From CAIXSC01 sp046349915 (GTDB lineage Bacteria; Planctomycetota; Planctomycetia; Pirellulales; Pirellulaceae): 64,000 nt of DNA. This document shows, one piece after another, positions 8,969-18,680 of the stretch. The stretch lies in the NCBI GenBank assembly GCA_046349915.1, contig JAXMBL010000010.1:186001-250000 (forward strand), in the 5' to 3' direction. The translations under genes and the position numbers were made by a program. The notes under the pieces are model-generated. The model ran no database searches, was not told the origin of the DNA, and saw only the letters and a list, made by a program, of their open reading frames with translations. Positions within the stretch are counted from its first letter, which is position 1, and each line of letters starts with the position of its first letter.

Positions 8969-11900
8969 GTGCTTCCTCGATTGCGTTGGTCGATTGGTTG
9001 GCGCCTGTCGCCGAGCGTCTCGGGTGGGCGTTGATACACTTTCTTTGGCAAGGTGCGGCTCTAGCCGTCATGCTGGCCGTTCTCTTGCGAGTCCTGCGGG
9101 ATCGATCCGCGCAAGCCCGATACGTGTTGGGCTGTCTGACTCTGACATGCATGGCAGTCTGTCCCGCCGCGACACTTGTCTTCCTACCGGAGGCGCCGCC
9201 AACGCCTGTGGTTCGGCTGACCAATGCGCCCTCCCAGATTACTGGGTCGCCGTCGAGTGGAGTAGAAGCAGTAGCGGTCGTCATACCTCTTCCTCAACAA
9301 CTCGATGCGACCAATTCTCCCGCGGACTCCTCCTCCGCGTCTCAAGTAGACAGATCCGCCTTGGACGCCAGTCCTCCTGCGCCAACAGTCATCGCAAACA
9401 ATCAAGTCGACGAAGTCGTCGCCGACCCCTCGCACGCATCTCCCGCTTGGATTGAGCATCTTCGTCCCTGGCTTCCAACCTTGGTCTTCATCTGGTTACT
9501 CGGCGTTTTCTACTTCTCTTTGCGGCTCTCTTGGAGTTGGCGGCGAGTGCAGACGCTACGCTACTCGCAGACGCGCAGCCCATCGACTGAGTTGACGAGC
9601 CTCGTTGATCGATTGGCGAGTCGCTTGGCCATCGCTCGTGGGATCGACTTACTCGAGTCGACTCTGGTCGAAGTCCCCACGGTGATTGGGTGGTTGAGGC
9701 CCGTGATTCTGTTGCCCGTCAGCGCGACGACCGGTTTATCGACGAGTCAGCTCGAAGCGATCCTGGCCCACGAGCTGGCTCATATTCGCCGCGGCGATTA
9801 CGTGGTGAATGTCGCACAGAGCGTGATCGAGACTCTGCTGTTCTATCATCCGGCCGTCTGGTGGGTTTCTGGCCGTATTCGCGATGAACGCGAGAACTGC
9901 TGCGACGATTTGGCGAGTGCGGTGTGCGGCAATCCCATCGAATACGCCCAGGCGCTGGTGCGCATGGAAGAACTTCGTGGCCTGCCGCCTCAAGTTGCAC
10001 TAACTGCTCGTGGCGGCGACCTGCTCGCACGCGTACGCCGACTCATCGCGAACCGTGAACCAGATCGGCTCTCCCCGTGGTGGGTCAGCGGCGCTCTCTC
10101 GATGCTGGTCGCGTCGAGTACCGTCGTGGGCTTGTGGTTCGCGACCGCGGACGCCTCGGACCCGAAACGAGTGTCACAGGACCGAACCAACGGTGAGCAA
10201 GCAACTGAACAAGGGCGGGAAGATGTCGCGGATGGCGATTTGACCCCAGCTCGCATCGCAACGCTGCTTGACGAGGCGGCATCGAAGTACAAGTCGCTGG
10301 AGTACTCAGCAACAATCCAAGAAACTCGCAATACCAATGCCTTTTCCAACAAGCCGGAGCCACTCCCCGTCACCGGCGATGGAACGTTTTCGTTCCGCAC
10401 CGACGGCGTGCGTTGGCGAGCCGATGAGCGTGGATTCACGACATCGATGGGCAAGAGCGAGTTGATCCCACGACAAGCTCTGACCGTGTACGACGGAAGA
10501 ACCTATTATTCTCAGAACGATTCGCAACTGGTTATTGGCGAGAACGAAGGAACCGACCAGCGCCTCCACCCGCGCGAATTATTCTGGCGAGCCGCACGCA
10601 CTCGACAATGGCTACAGAGCGCTCTTCGCTCGGATACCGCGAAGATCGTGCGGCGCGAGCAGGTGGATGGTCGAGCTTGCGTCATCGTCTCGGCTCAACC
10701 CGGCAAGCCTAAGCCGACACGCGAAAACCGACCCGAGACTCGCGATCCCGTTTGGAACTACGAAATCGCTTTTGCCACTCAGTGTTCCTGGCTTCCTCTG
10801 CGCACCGCGATCACACTCGATGGCAAGCCATACGCCACCGAAACGCTGTCGGACTTGAAAAGCGTCGAGGGTGATCTTTGGCATCCCACTCTGATCCGTT
10901 ACGAGAGTCATCAACCGGGAGAGTTTACCACTCGCAAGGAAACTCGCATTACCGCCTTCGCGATCCGAGACAACTTCGTGGATGGCGACTTTCAAGTCTC
11001 GCCCTCGCCGGAACTCGATGTGATCGATCATCGTCGCGGGGTCGTGGAACATGCGGACCCCTGGTGGCCGGAAATGTCCGAATGGCTGGGCAAACATTAC
11101 CGCTGGCCGGTGATCGACACCAATTATCTTGGTGAGCTGATTAGCTATACGGCTCCACAAATCGACGGGCAAGCGGCGCCGCCAGTGACGGTAAGTCGCT
11201 GGTTGCGCGGCGAATTTGCCGGCTGGGACTCGGCCACACGGAACTGCACAATCGTCTTGTTCATCGGTGGCGATGCCATCTCACCTACGCCTCGTTGGCT
11301 GACGCAATTGAAGGGACTTCATGAACGCTATGCCAGCGTCGGCTTGGACATCGTCGTCATCGCCAGCTCCGACGCGCCGCCCGAAACTGTGCGCCGCACC
11401 ATCGAGGCGTTGGACATTCGTTTCCCTGTCGCGATTGACGCAGCAAACGCAGAGGGCAGCGGCTACGGAAAAACACATGACGATTTTCAACTCAAGTCAT
11501 ATATGGGCGCGGTGCTGGTCGATCGCGAGCGTCGAGTGCGCACGATCAGTTCGTCGTCCGACGTCGCGGGGGTCGCTGGCGTAAGTCGCATCGAGCGTTT
11601 GGTGCGAGAGTGTTTGGGCGAGGAGGTTCGTCCTCGAATGGAGAAACTCTTGCGAGAACAACCGGCGCGGCGTCTTGCTTTCGATATCACAGGTCGTCCC
11701 GCGGACCCGACCGCGCTAGCTTCTGCCTTAGAAGTTCCCGGCGAGAAATGGCTCGAGCAATGGGGGCAGACACTCCATGCATCACTGGACCAGGCCGACA
11801 AAGACTATCTTGCTCGGAAGAAACTGAATGTCGCGGAGATGGTCGCCGATGTCCTGGCGAGTTCATCTCGCATGACTCGAGCAACCGCGATTCGCTGGGA

Positions 11901-14900
11901 AGAGGAGTGGGAGCGACGACGACGCGCGGGTCAGGGACAGGCATCGCTCACGGGCGTTGTCTCCGTTACTAGCGAGGGCCGCTTCGATTACGGCAACTCG
12001 CCGCGGAACGACGAATTGGTCGCTGGCACTCGTTGTGAAGTGCAAATCGTTCCCGAAATGCATACGTTGCTGTCAACCACGCCTGGCGGGCGACTGGCTT
12101 GTATCGACCGCGAAGCCAAGATCACTCTCACGAGCGAGGACGATGGGACATTCGCGGTCGCCAAACTGCGCAAAGGCGCCTACCGCCTTACCTTCTCGGT
12201 CGCTGGATTGGCGCGCGAAGAGCGATTAGTGTATCTGCTCGAGGACAATAGTCCGCTAAGGACTGACGTCTTGTTGCACCAAGGCGGCTCGATCAACGGC
12301 CAAGTGGTCGACTCAGCAGGCCAACCGATCGCGGGCGCTCAGGTGAAAGCGATCCAACGGCATCTCGACGCGCGACGTCCTAGCATTCACACCACGGCGC
12401 ATTTACCCGCGGGATCACAGACGACGAACGCCGAAGGGACTTTCTCGTTTGATTCGCTGTACGCCGGAGGCTACACGCTCGAGGCATCCGCAGCGGGGTT
12501 CGTCTCGAAGACTCAGGGGCCAATTCCCGCGGGCTGGCAGCACGCTCGCTTTGTCTTGCGGCGGCCGCAAGAACCCGATCCCGCCGATAACGCTCAACAA
12601 GAAGCCGCTGAACACACACTGAAGTTTGACTGCGATGTGCGCGATGCCAATACCAAGGAACCCATCGCTGGCGCGACGGTCGCTTGGACTTTCGATCGCT
12701 GGGAGGCAGGAGGTCGCCGAGTTGTCGTGTGGCGTGGCGAATTCAAGACCGACCAGCAGGGAAAATACCGAGTGGACCTGGCCAAGGCCAATCTTCCAGA
12801 ATCGCTGCGAACAGCATTGGAGAAGGGAGACATTAATCCCATCTCGCAGCGGTGGTCTGTCTGGATTGACGCACATCATCCCGATTACCTGCCGATTCGC
12901 GAGTCAGGGCATCCGTTCTTCCGTCCGCACGAGGATGCCGGTATTCAGCCCGATCATCGCCACTTGAAGTTGGTGAAGGGGAAAGTGGTCACGGGGCGGC
13001 TGCTGCGCCCTGATGGGAAACCCGCCGCGAACATCCCGTTGATGGTGGCCACTCATCGCGATGGATTCGGCGATGGAGATGGCCGAGGCATCTACGGGCG
13101 AACGGACGAACAAGGTCGCTACCGCTTGGTGACTCGCCAGGGTTGGCCGCAGCGACTCCACTGGTTCCCCGACGAATTCGCGAGCGATTCGAAGGCGGTT
13201 ACCAAGGAGTTTGGCGAGCAGGCAGACATTCGCCTGAAAAAGGGTTGGCCGTTAAAGGGAAGAGTCGTCGATCACCAGGGTCGCCCACTCACGGGAGTCC
13301 CCATTCGTGCAGCGTCAGGAACTACGATCCCGCTACGATACGCCGTGAGCGACCAACGAGGCGAGTTTACTTTTTCCCCATTGCCGCCGGGTGAATATAC
13401 GCTGTTCCCAGAGGCAAGTTACCTCGATCATCGAGACGGCGTCATCCATCGAGGGAATCTTCCTTCGCCGTTTAACGCTGTCAAAGCAACCATCAAGAAG
13501 GAATCCACCGACAATTTCGTCGAAGTCCGAGCGCCGGAAATCGTCAAGTTGAGAATTCGCATGGTCGACGGCCGCGGTCGGCCGCTGTCGGATCGCCGAG
13601 TGCATGCGGGGTTCTTTCCCGATGCCATCTTCTCGACTCCAGTAGCAGACCAACCGGGACTCCACGAACTCGTGTTACCCAAGTCGAGCGGCTATCGAAT
13701 ACTACAGGCCGAGCATCCTTGGGAAGAGTCAGCCCTTTATCAGCGACGTCCAGCCAGTCCCAAGTTCCCAGGACCGGGCATCATGCTAGAAGCACTCGAT
13801 CGCGACAACGATGAAATGGTCGTGCATATCCTGCCAGCGGGTACGATTCACTACACTCTACGAACCGAGGGCGGCGAACCTCTTCCGCAAGACCTCTCGC
13901 GGCACCATCGTTATGAACGCGAGGAGCTTTTCAGCAAGAACGGGATGCGGACAGGTGGATTCGTCACCTCCTCGACTCCTAGCGCCCCACCCAGACATTC
14001 GGTGCTGGGTATCGCGCCGGGCGAGCCGGTCAAGCTGTCATGGTCGGCGCCTGGCTATGTGACGGAAGAGCGAGTGGTGGTGGTCCACTCTGGGCAAACG
14101 GCGACGCTCGACGTCGTGCTCAAGAAACTCGCAGTCGACAAGAATAAGGAGTCTAAGCCACAAGCCTCGACGACAACCTCGGCCCCTGAGGCGTTGGTGG
14201 AAGCGAGCGTCGTGGACGACGAGACCAATCTGCCGATCGGAGAATTTCGCGTTCTACCGGGCACTCCTTTTCAATTGGTCAAGGCGGCCAAAGATCCATC
14301 GCCCGCGGTCTGGCAGGCGCACCTGATCAAAGCGGGACGTGATGGTCAATTCACTTGGCCCAAGGAGCGCACCTACGAGCAGTTCCGGCTGCGTATTGAA
14401 GCTGATGGTTTCATCGCTGCGCAAACCGAGTGGATTACCAAGGCGGATGGCGCTCGCAAGATCCAAGTGAAGCTCCGCCGCGACCCTCGCATCGTGGGAC
14501 AAGTGCTGCAACCCGACGGCCAACCTGCAAGCGGCGCCAAGTTGGCGATCGCCTTGCCCAATCGCGGCGTGCGGCTGCGTAATGGACAGTTTGTCGAAGA
14601 CGAGGCCGCGCCACCGAAGAAACTGACCGACCAGTGGCGAAAATCCGTGATTCTTCAAGCCGACGCCATGGGTCGTTACTCGCTGCCTACCGAGCGGGAT
14701 TCGGCCATGATCTTTGTCGCGCACCAGTCGGGCGTGGCCGAGCTATCGCCCGCCGACCTAAGCAAGTCGACCGAGATCCGCCTGCGCGCCTGGGGATCGC
14801 TCGCCGGCCGCGTTGTCTGGGGCGATAAACCTGGCGTCGACGTGAAACTAAGTGTGATCGGTTCGCGCGAAGTGAATGGCTATCCCGAAGCGTGTTCACT

Positions 14901-15420
14901 GTTCGTGGAAACGAAATCGGACGAACGAGGCGAGTTTCTGATCGAACGATTACCGCCGTGGTTGGTGCAGGTATCGTGCTCGTTTGGGAACAAGTCGGAC
15001 CCGATTCAGTTCGTCTTTCCCTATCAGCATGTGACGATCCTCGAAGGCAAGCCGACTCCTTTTGTCTTAGGGGGAACGGGCCGACCGGTGACCGGGAAGG
15101 TTGTCGGCATCGATAACTTTGAAGGCGTTACCGTTTCCATGGCGCCTCGAGCGCCGCGTCCTGGCGACGAAGATCTTTGGAAGGGTTATCAAGCGTTACG
15201 CGAGAGTTCCATCGGCCCACTGTACTTTCGTGATTCTATCCCTGTCGCGAAGGATGGGACTTTTCGGATCGATCGCGTGTTGCCAAGCGACTACCAGTTG
15301 TTTGTGATTCGTCGTAAGCCTCTAGCGCAAGCGTATCGAGCGTTGCATGTAGACCCAGCGCCGGAGGACTCGCCGGAGCAAGCGATCAATTTGGGCGAGA
15401 TCAAAGTCACGACCGAATAA
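8965..15420 (+). CDS. Giant BlaR1-like M56 peptidase with thioredoxin-like and many carboxypeptidase-regulatory-like domains
   Basis: 2151 residues, far longer than classical BlaR1 (~600). Residues 1-400 form an M56 membrane peptidase: membrane segments near 20-70, 165-185 and 372-395, and the zinc motif HELAH at 269-273, followed by a DERENCCDD block at 307-315 with the expected third ligand acid. Next comes a lipoprotein-carrier-like segment (~415-720). A thioredoxin/TlpA-like fold follows (~740-890; TIVLFIGGDA...) and shows no CxxC, so it is probably not redox-active. From ~990 to the end run repeated carboxypeptidase-regulatory/CNA-B-like beta-sandwiches (for example GSINGQVVDSAGQPIAGAQV, LKGRVVDHQGRPLTGVPI). 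It is coupled to blaI by ATGA overlap. It likely senses an envelope signal through the large external part and cleaves BlaI. Confidence 0.9.
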   Translation: MSASSIALVDWLAPVAERLGWALIHFLWQGAALAVMLAVLLRVLRDRSAQARYVLGCLTLTCMAVCPAATLVFLPEAPPTPVVRLTNAPSQITGSPSSGVEAVAVVIPLPQQLDATNSPADSSSASQVDRSALDASPPAPTVIANNQVDEVVADPSHASPAWIEHLRPWLPTLVFIWLLGVFYFSLRLSWSWRRVQTLRYSQTRSPSTELTSLVDRLASRLAIARGIDLLESTLVEVPTVIGWLRPVILLPVSATTGLSTSQLEAILAHELAHIRRGDYVVNVAQSVIETLLFYHPAVWWVSGRIRDERENCCDDLASAVCGNPIEYAQALVRMEELRGLPPQVALTARGGDLLARVRRLIANREPDRLSPWWVSGALSMLVASSTVVGLWFATADASDPKRVSQDRTNGEQATEQGREDVADGDLTPARIATLLDEAASKYKSLEYSATIQETRNTNAFSNKPEPLPVTGDGTFSFRTDGVRWRADERGFTTSMGKSELIPRQALTVYDGRTYYSQNDSQLVIGENEGTDQRLHPRELFWRAARTRQWLQSALRSDTAKIVRREQVDGRACVIVSAQPGKPKPTRENRPETRDPVWNYEIAFATQCSWLPLRTAITLDGKPYATETLSDLKSVEGDLWHPTLIRYESHQPGEFTTRKETRITAFAIRDNFVDGDFQVSPSPELDVIDHRRGVVEHADPWWPEMSEWLGKHYRWPVIDTNYLGELISYTAPQIDGQAAPPVTVSRWLRGEFAGWDSATRNCTIVLFIGGDAISPTPRWLTQLKGLHERYASVGLDIVVIASSDAPPETVRRTIEALDIRFPVAIDAANAEGSGYGKTHDDFQLKSYMGAVLVDRERRVRTISSSSDVAGVAGVSRIERLVRECLGEEVRPRMEKLLREQPARRLAFDITGRPADPTALASALEVPGEKWLEQWGQTLHASLDQADKDYLARKKLNVAEMVADVLASSSRMTRATAIRWEEEWERRRRAGQGQASLTGVVSVTSEGRFDYGNSPRNDELVAGTRCEVQIVPEMHTLLSTTPGGRLACIDREAKITLTSEDDGTFAVAKLRKGAYRLTFSVAGLAREERLVYLLEDNSPLRTDVLLHQGGSINGQVVDSAGQPIAGAQVKAIQRHLDARRPSIHTTAHLPAGSQTTNAEGTFSFDSLYAGGYTLEASAAGFVSKTQGPIPAGWQHARFVLRRPQEPDPADNAQQEAAEHTLKFDCDVRDANTKEPIAGATVAWTFDRWEAGGRRVVVWRGEFKTDQQGKYRVDLAKANLPESLRTALEKGDINPISQRWSVWIDAHHPDYLPIRESGHPFFRPHEDAGIQPDHRHLKLVKGKVVTGRLLRPDGKPAANIPLMVATHRDGFGDGDGRGIYGRTDEQGRYRLVTRQGWPQRLHWFPDEFASDSKAVTKEFGEQADIRLKKGWPLKGRVVDHQGRPLTGVPIRAASGTTIPLRYAVSDQRGEFTFSPLPPGEYTLFPEASYLDHRDGVIHRGNLPSPFNAVKATIKKESTDNFVEVRAPEIVKLRIRMVDGRGRPLSDRRVHAGFFPDAIFSTPVADQPGLHELVLPKSSGYRILQAEHPWEESALYQRRPASPKFPGPGIMLEALDRDNDEMVVHILPAGTIHYTLRTEGGEPLPQDLSRHHRYEREELFSKNGMRTGGFVTSSTPSAPPRHSVLGIAPGEPVKLSWSAPGYVTEERVVVVHSGQTATLDVVLKKLAVDKNKESKPQASTTTSAPEALVEASVVDDETNLPIGEFRVLPGTPFQLVKAAKDPSPAVWQAHLIKAGRDGQFTWPKERTYEQFRLRIEADGFIAAQTEWITKADGARKIQVKLRRDPRIVGQVLQPDGQPASGAKLAIALPNRGVRLRNGQFVEDEAAPPKKLTDQWRKSVILQADAMGRYSLPTERDSAMIFVAHQSGVAELSPADLSKSTEIRLRAWGSLAGRVVWGDKPGVDVKLSVIGSREVNGYPEACSLFVETKSDERGEFLIERLPPWLVQVSCSFGNKSDPIQFVFPYQHVTILEGKPTPFVLGGTGRPVTGKVVGIDNFEGVTVSMAPRAPRPGDEDLWKGYQALRESSIGPLYFRDSIPVAKDGTFRIDRVLPSDYQLFVIRRKPLAQAYRALHVDPAPEDSPEQAINLGEIKVTTE

Positions 15421-15438
15421 CTCGCTCCGCCGTGTCCC

Positions 15439-15670
15439 CGTAGGGTGCGTCAAGCCGATCAAGACAAACTCCAATCAGCGAGCAAACCTCAAAGATCGGC
15501 GCCGACGCACCATCTCGTTGAGCAACCGTAGCCGCTTCGATCACCATCACGCGCGTCGACGTGATCGAAGCTGCCACGCCCACTCAACGATAAGGTGCGT
15601 TTTCACCGGGCGGTGGAGGAGCAACCGGTGATGGCAGGATCGCTCGCCGCCCGGTTCGACGCACCCTACG
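15439..15670. repeat. 231-bp structured repeat, copy 1
   Basis: One of two near-identical direct copies (the other at 15708-15938). It is bounded by a perfect 13-base inverted repeat (CGTAGGGTGCGTC at 15439-15451, its complement at 15658-15670). Inside are nested pairs: 15454-15460 with 15494-15500, 15506-15522 with 15583-15599 (a few mismatches), 15535-15544 with 15561-15570 (perfect), and 15606-15613 with 15647-15654. No coding frame. It looks like a MITE-like or multi-stem element. Confidence 0.8.
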
Positions 15671-15707
15671 ACGGTACAACGGACTTCGAGTCCGTCGAAG
15701 AACCCTC
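15671..15707. repeat. Linker with palindrome CGGACTTCGAGTCCG
   Basis: The 37 bases between the two 231-bp repeats hold the palindrome CGGACT-TCG-AGTCCG (15680-15694). It belongs to the same family as those near 26.9 kb and 57.5 kb. Confidence 0.6.
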
Positions 15708-15938
15708 GTAGGGTGCGTCAAGCCGATCAAGACAAACTCCAATCGGCGAGCAAGCGTCAAAGATCGGCGCCGACGCACCATCTCGTTGAGCAACCGTAGC
15801 CGCGTCGATCACCACCACGCGCGGCGACGTTGTCGAAGCTGCCACGCCCACTTAACGATAAGGTGCGTTTTCACCGGGCGGTGGTGGAGCAACCGGCAGT
15901 GGCAGAATCGCTCGCCGCCCGGTTCGACGCACCCTACG
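15708..15938. repeat. 231-bp structured repeat, copy 2
   Basis: Second direct copy, same length and order of stems as copy 1, with scattered base changes. The boundary inverted repeat is intact, while the inner 10-bp stem that is perfect in copy 1 has mismatches here. The remaining bases to 16100 hold no supported feature apart from the leader of the next gene. Confidence 0.8.
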
Positions 15939-16100
15939 GCTTTCACGGGGCCGCGGTTATCTGCCGCTTTGGCGGAGCCAAAGGCAACTTTCAGGCAACT
16001 TTCGAGACGGGGTGTAGCCCCGGCGGGAATGGCGAGTTAGTCTGGCTCTTGGTGGCTAGAACGACATGACCTTCTCTCTTGCTCGGGTCCGAGAATCTCC

Positions 16101-17183
16101 ATGGGTCAACGGATTGGTATCGTGACGGGCGGCGGCGACTGCCCGGGACTGAACGCGGTTATTCGAGCGGTGGCGAAATCGGCCAGCCGTCGCGGCTGGG
16201 AGACCGTTGGAATCCTGGGTGGTTACGAGGGTCTCCTGGAACCACAACAACTGCGCCCCTTGGCCTATCAAGAACTCGACGGCCTGCTCGTACGCGGCGG
16301 CACGATCCTGGGGACCGCCAACCGCGGTCGCTTTTCCGCCAAGGTCGGACACGGCGAGAAGCGTCAACTACCCCAAGAACTGTTGGAACAGACTCGCCGC
16401 GGCTTCGATAAACTGGGGCTCTCCGCTCTCGTTTCCGTGGGAGGCGACGGGTCGCTCAGCATCGCTCAACAATTCCACGAGTTCGGCATCCCGATCATCG
16501 GCGTCCCGAAAACCATCGACAACGATGTGTCGGCGACTGTCGCCACGTTTGGATACGATTCCGCCGTCGCCTGCGCTACCGATGCACTCGACCGTTTGCA
16601 CAGCACGGCCGAGAGTCATAGGCGAATCATGGTGCTGGAGGTTATGGGCCGATATGCGGGCTGGATTGCGATCTATGCTGGGATCGCGGGCGGAGCGGAT
16701 ATTATTTTGATTCCCGAGATTCCGTTCGACTATGAGATCTTGGCCGCCAAGGTTCGTGAACGCGAACAGCAGGGGAAAAGCTACACGATGGTCGTTGCGG
16801 CGGAAGGCGCCAGGTCGAAGGACGGTGGGTTCGTCGTCGCCGCGGGCCAAGAAGCCAACCGCGAAGCACGACTCGGCGGCATTGGTCAAACCGTGGCCAC
16901 CGAGCTACAGAACCGCACCGGCAAGGAAGCTCGCGCGGTGGTGCTGGGCCATCTCCAGCGCGGCGGTACTCCGACGAACATGGATCGAGCTCTGTGCACC
17001 ATGTTCGGCGCTAAAGCCGTCGAACTGGTGGCCGAAGGCAAATTCGGTCAAATGGTGGCGTACACGGGGACGCATGTGGTAGGCGTGCCATTGATCGACG
17101 CCGTCGGCAGCCTCCGCACCGTTCCACTCGACGGCGGCTTCATCTGGACCGCTCGCTCCATTGGCGTCTGTCTTGGCGATTGA
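16101..17183 (+). CDS. pfkA: 6-phosphofructokinase
   Basis: 360 residues, complete. It phosphorylates fructose 6-phosphate to the 1,6-bisphosphate in glycolysis. GIVTGGGDCPGLNAVIRAV at the N-terminus is the nucleotide/phosphate-binding loop. GGDGS is at residues 114-118, PKTIDND at 136-142 and MGRYAGWIA near 184. The Gly in GGDGS favours ATP over pyrophosphate (pyrophosphate enzymes usually carry GGDD), while Lys137 instead of Gly is seen in the 'mixed-substrate' PFK subgroup; ATP use is therefore likely but not certain. It stands alone with its own leader, 45 bases ahead of the next gene on the same strand. Confidence 0.95.
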   Translation: MGQRIGIVTGGGDCPGLNAVIRAVAKSASRRGWETVGILGGYEGLLEPQQLRPLAYQELDGLLVRGGTILGTANRGRFSAKVGHGEKRQLPQELLEQTRRGFDKLGLSALVSVGGDGSLSIAQQFHEFGIPIIGVPKTIDNDVSATVATFGYDSAVACATDALDRLHSTAESHRRIMVLEVMGRYAGWIAIYAGIAGGADIILIPEIPFDYEILAAKVREREQQGKSYTMVVAAEGARSKDGGFVVAAGQEANREARLGGIGQTVATELQNRTGKEARAVVLGHLQRGGTPTNMDRALCTMFGAKAVELVAEGKFGQMVAYTGTHVVGVPLIDAVGSLRTVPLDGGFIWTARSIGVCLGD

Positions 17184-17228
17184 TCTCCCTCCTCCTCGAA
17201 CGCTAACCGACTCTGCGAGAAACAACTC

Positions 17229-18623
17229 ATGGAAATCAAAGTGATCGGAGCGTCGGGCGGAGAAGTCACCGGTTCCGCCTATGTGGTAAAGACCAAGCGT
17301 GCATCGATACTGATCGACGCCGGGATGTTCCAAGGTGGAAAACAGTCGGAATCCAAGAACCGACTCCCCCCCAGCGCTAAACCCAATTATCTCGACGCCA
17401 TCCTGCTGACGCACGCGCATCTAGATCATACGGGTCGAGTGCCCTTGCTGATTAAGCACGGCTTTAACGGGCCGATTTATGGGACCGATGCCACGCTCGA
17501 ATTGTCCGAGATCATTCTGCGCGATAGTGCTCGGCTACAAGTCGCCGATGCCGAACGCACGAATCGCAAGCGGCGCGAGCACCACAAGTCGGCGGTCGAA
17601 CCGCTCTACACTCCCGAGCACGTCGATCCCTTTCCGGGACTCGTGCGTCCCGTGGAATTTCACACGCCCGTCGAAGTCGCTCCGGGAATCGTCGCGCGAT
17701 GGTGCGAAGCGGGTCACATGTTCGGCTCGGGGAGCATCGAATTGACGGTCGACGAGGATGGTCGCAAGAAGGTGGTCATCTTCTCGGGCGATCTGGGACC
17801 GTTGTCGATGCCCATCCTGCGCCCTTTCGAGCCGTTTAAGAAGGCCGACATGGTTTTCATGGAGTCGACCTACGGCGACCGCGATCACAAGCCCTACGAG
17901 CAGACGGTCGCCGAGTTCGAACGCATCGTCCAAGAAGTCGTCTCCGCCGGCGGCAAGATTCTGGTCCCCACATTCGCGATCGGACGCTCGCAACAAATTC
18001 TGTATCACTTGGCCATCATGTTCTTGCAAAAGAAGGTAAAGCCCTTCCCAGTCTTCCTCGACAGCCCCATGGCGATCGAAGCGACCAAGGTCTACTCAAA
18101 ACACCCCGATTTGTTCGACGACGAAATGAAGGCGTGGCAGAAGAAAGGACTCGGCAATGCCACTCGTGGTATGTACAAAGCAACCGCCACGGCCGCCGAG
18201 TCGCAAAAGCTAAATGGCCTGAAAGGTCCCTGCGCGATCCTTGCTGGCGCCGGTATGTGTAACGCGGGCCGCATTCTGCATCACCTCAAACACAACCTCG
18301 ACAAGCCTCACGTCCATGTGCTCATCGTCGGCTACCAAGGCGATGGCTCCTTGGGTCGTCGCTTGGTCGAAGGGCAAAAAATCGTCAGCGTCCATCAGCG
18401 ACGCATCACGGTTCGCGCCAAGATCCACACGCTGAACGGTTTCAGCGGCCACGCGGGCCAAACCGAATTGCTCCAATGGCTTGCACCACTCGCTCCTAGC
18501 AAGCCTCGAGTGGTCCTCACACATGGCGAAGATATGCCGCGAGCGGCGCTGGCTAAAAAAATTTTGCAGAAGTTCAAAATCACGGCCGCTTTGCCGAGGC
18601 AGGGTGAAGTGTTCGAGCTGTGA
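17229..18623 (+). CDS. Beta-CASP metallo-beta-lactamase-fold RNase
   Basis: 464 residues, the usual length for the bacterial CPSF-like/Ysh1-like family. The metal motif HAHLDH sits at residues 62-67. Further family landmarks are FSGDLGP near 185, ESTYGDRDH (start of the beta-CASP insert), GRSQQILYHL, AGMCNAGRILHHLKHNL, and the C-terminal RMMBL motif (GFSGHAGQTELLQWL). These enzymes are zinc-dependent endo/5'-exoribonucleases used in RNA processing and decay. The gene lies 45 bases after pfkA on the same strand, so co-transcription is possible. The exact RNA target is unknown. Confidence 0.93.
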   Translation: MEIKVIGASGGEVTGSAYVVKTKRASILIDAGMFQGGKQSESKNRLPPSAKPNYLDAILLTHAHLDHTGRVPLLIKHGFNGPIYGTDATLELSEIILRDSARLQVADAERTNRKRREHHKSAVEPLYTPEHVDPFPGLVRPVEFHTPVEVAPGIVARWCEAGHMFGSGSIELTVDEDGRKKVVIFSGDLGPLSMPILRPFEPFKKADMVFMESTYGDRDHKPYEQTVAEFERIVQEVVSAGGKILVPTFAIGRSQQILYHLAIMFLQKKVKPFPVFLDSPMAIEATKVYSKHPDLFDDEMKAWQKKGLGNATRGMYKATATAAESQKLNGLKGPCAILAGAGMCNAGRILHHLKHNLDKPHVHVLIVGYQGDGSLGRRLVEGQKIVSVHQRRITVRAKIHTLNGFSGHAGQTELLQWLAPLAPSKPRVVLTHGEDMPRAALAKKILQKFKITAALPRQGEVFEL

Positions 18624-18651
18624 GGTTCGCGACGGCGCGGGTAAGTTGCGA

Positions 18652-18677
18652 GTCGGAATTCTTGCGAATTCCGCTAC
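18652..18677. repeat. 26-bp palindromic repeat, copy 1 (copy 2 at 23867-23892)
   Basis: Contains GGAATTCTTGCGAATTCC. The full 26 bases recur in reverse orientation at 23867-23892. Both copies lie at or just past the 3' end of a plus-strand gene, so they may act as transcription terminators or RNA-end stabilisers. Confidence 0.7.
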
Positions 18678-18680
18678 GGG

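Noticed and set aside
16440..16520. Pyrophosphate-dependent phosphofructokinase
   Set aside because: The active-site motif is GGDGS rather than GGDD, so the pyrophosphate form is less likely even though PKTIDND carries the lysine.
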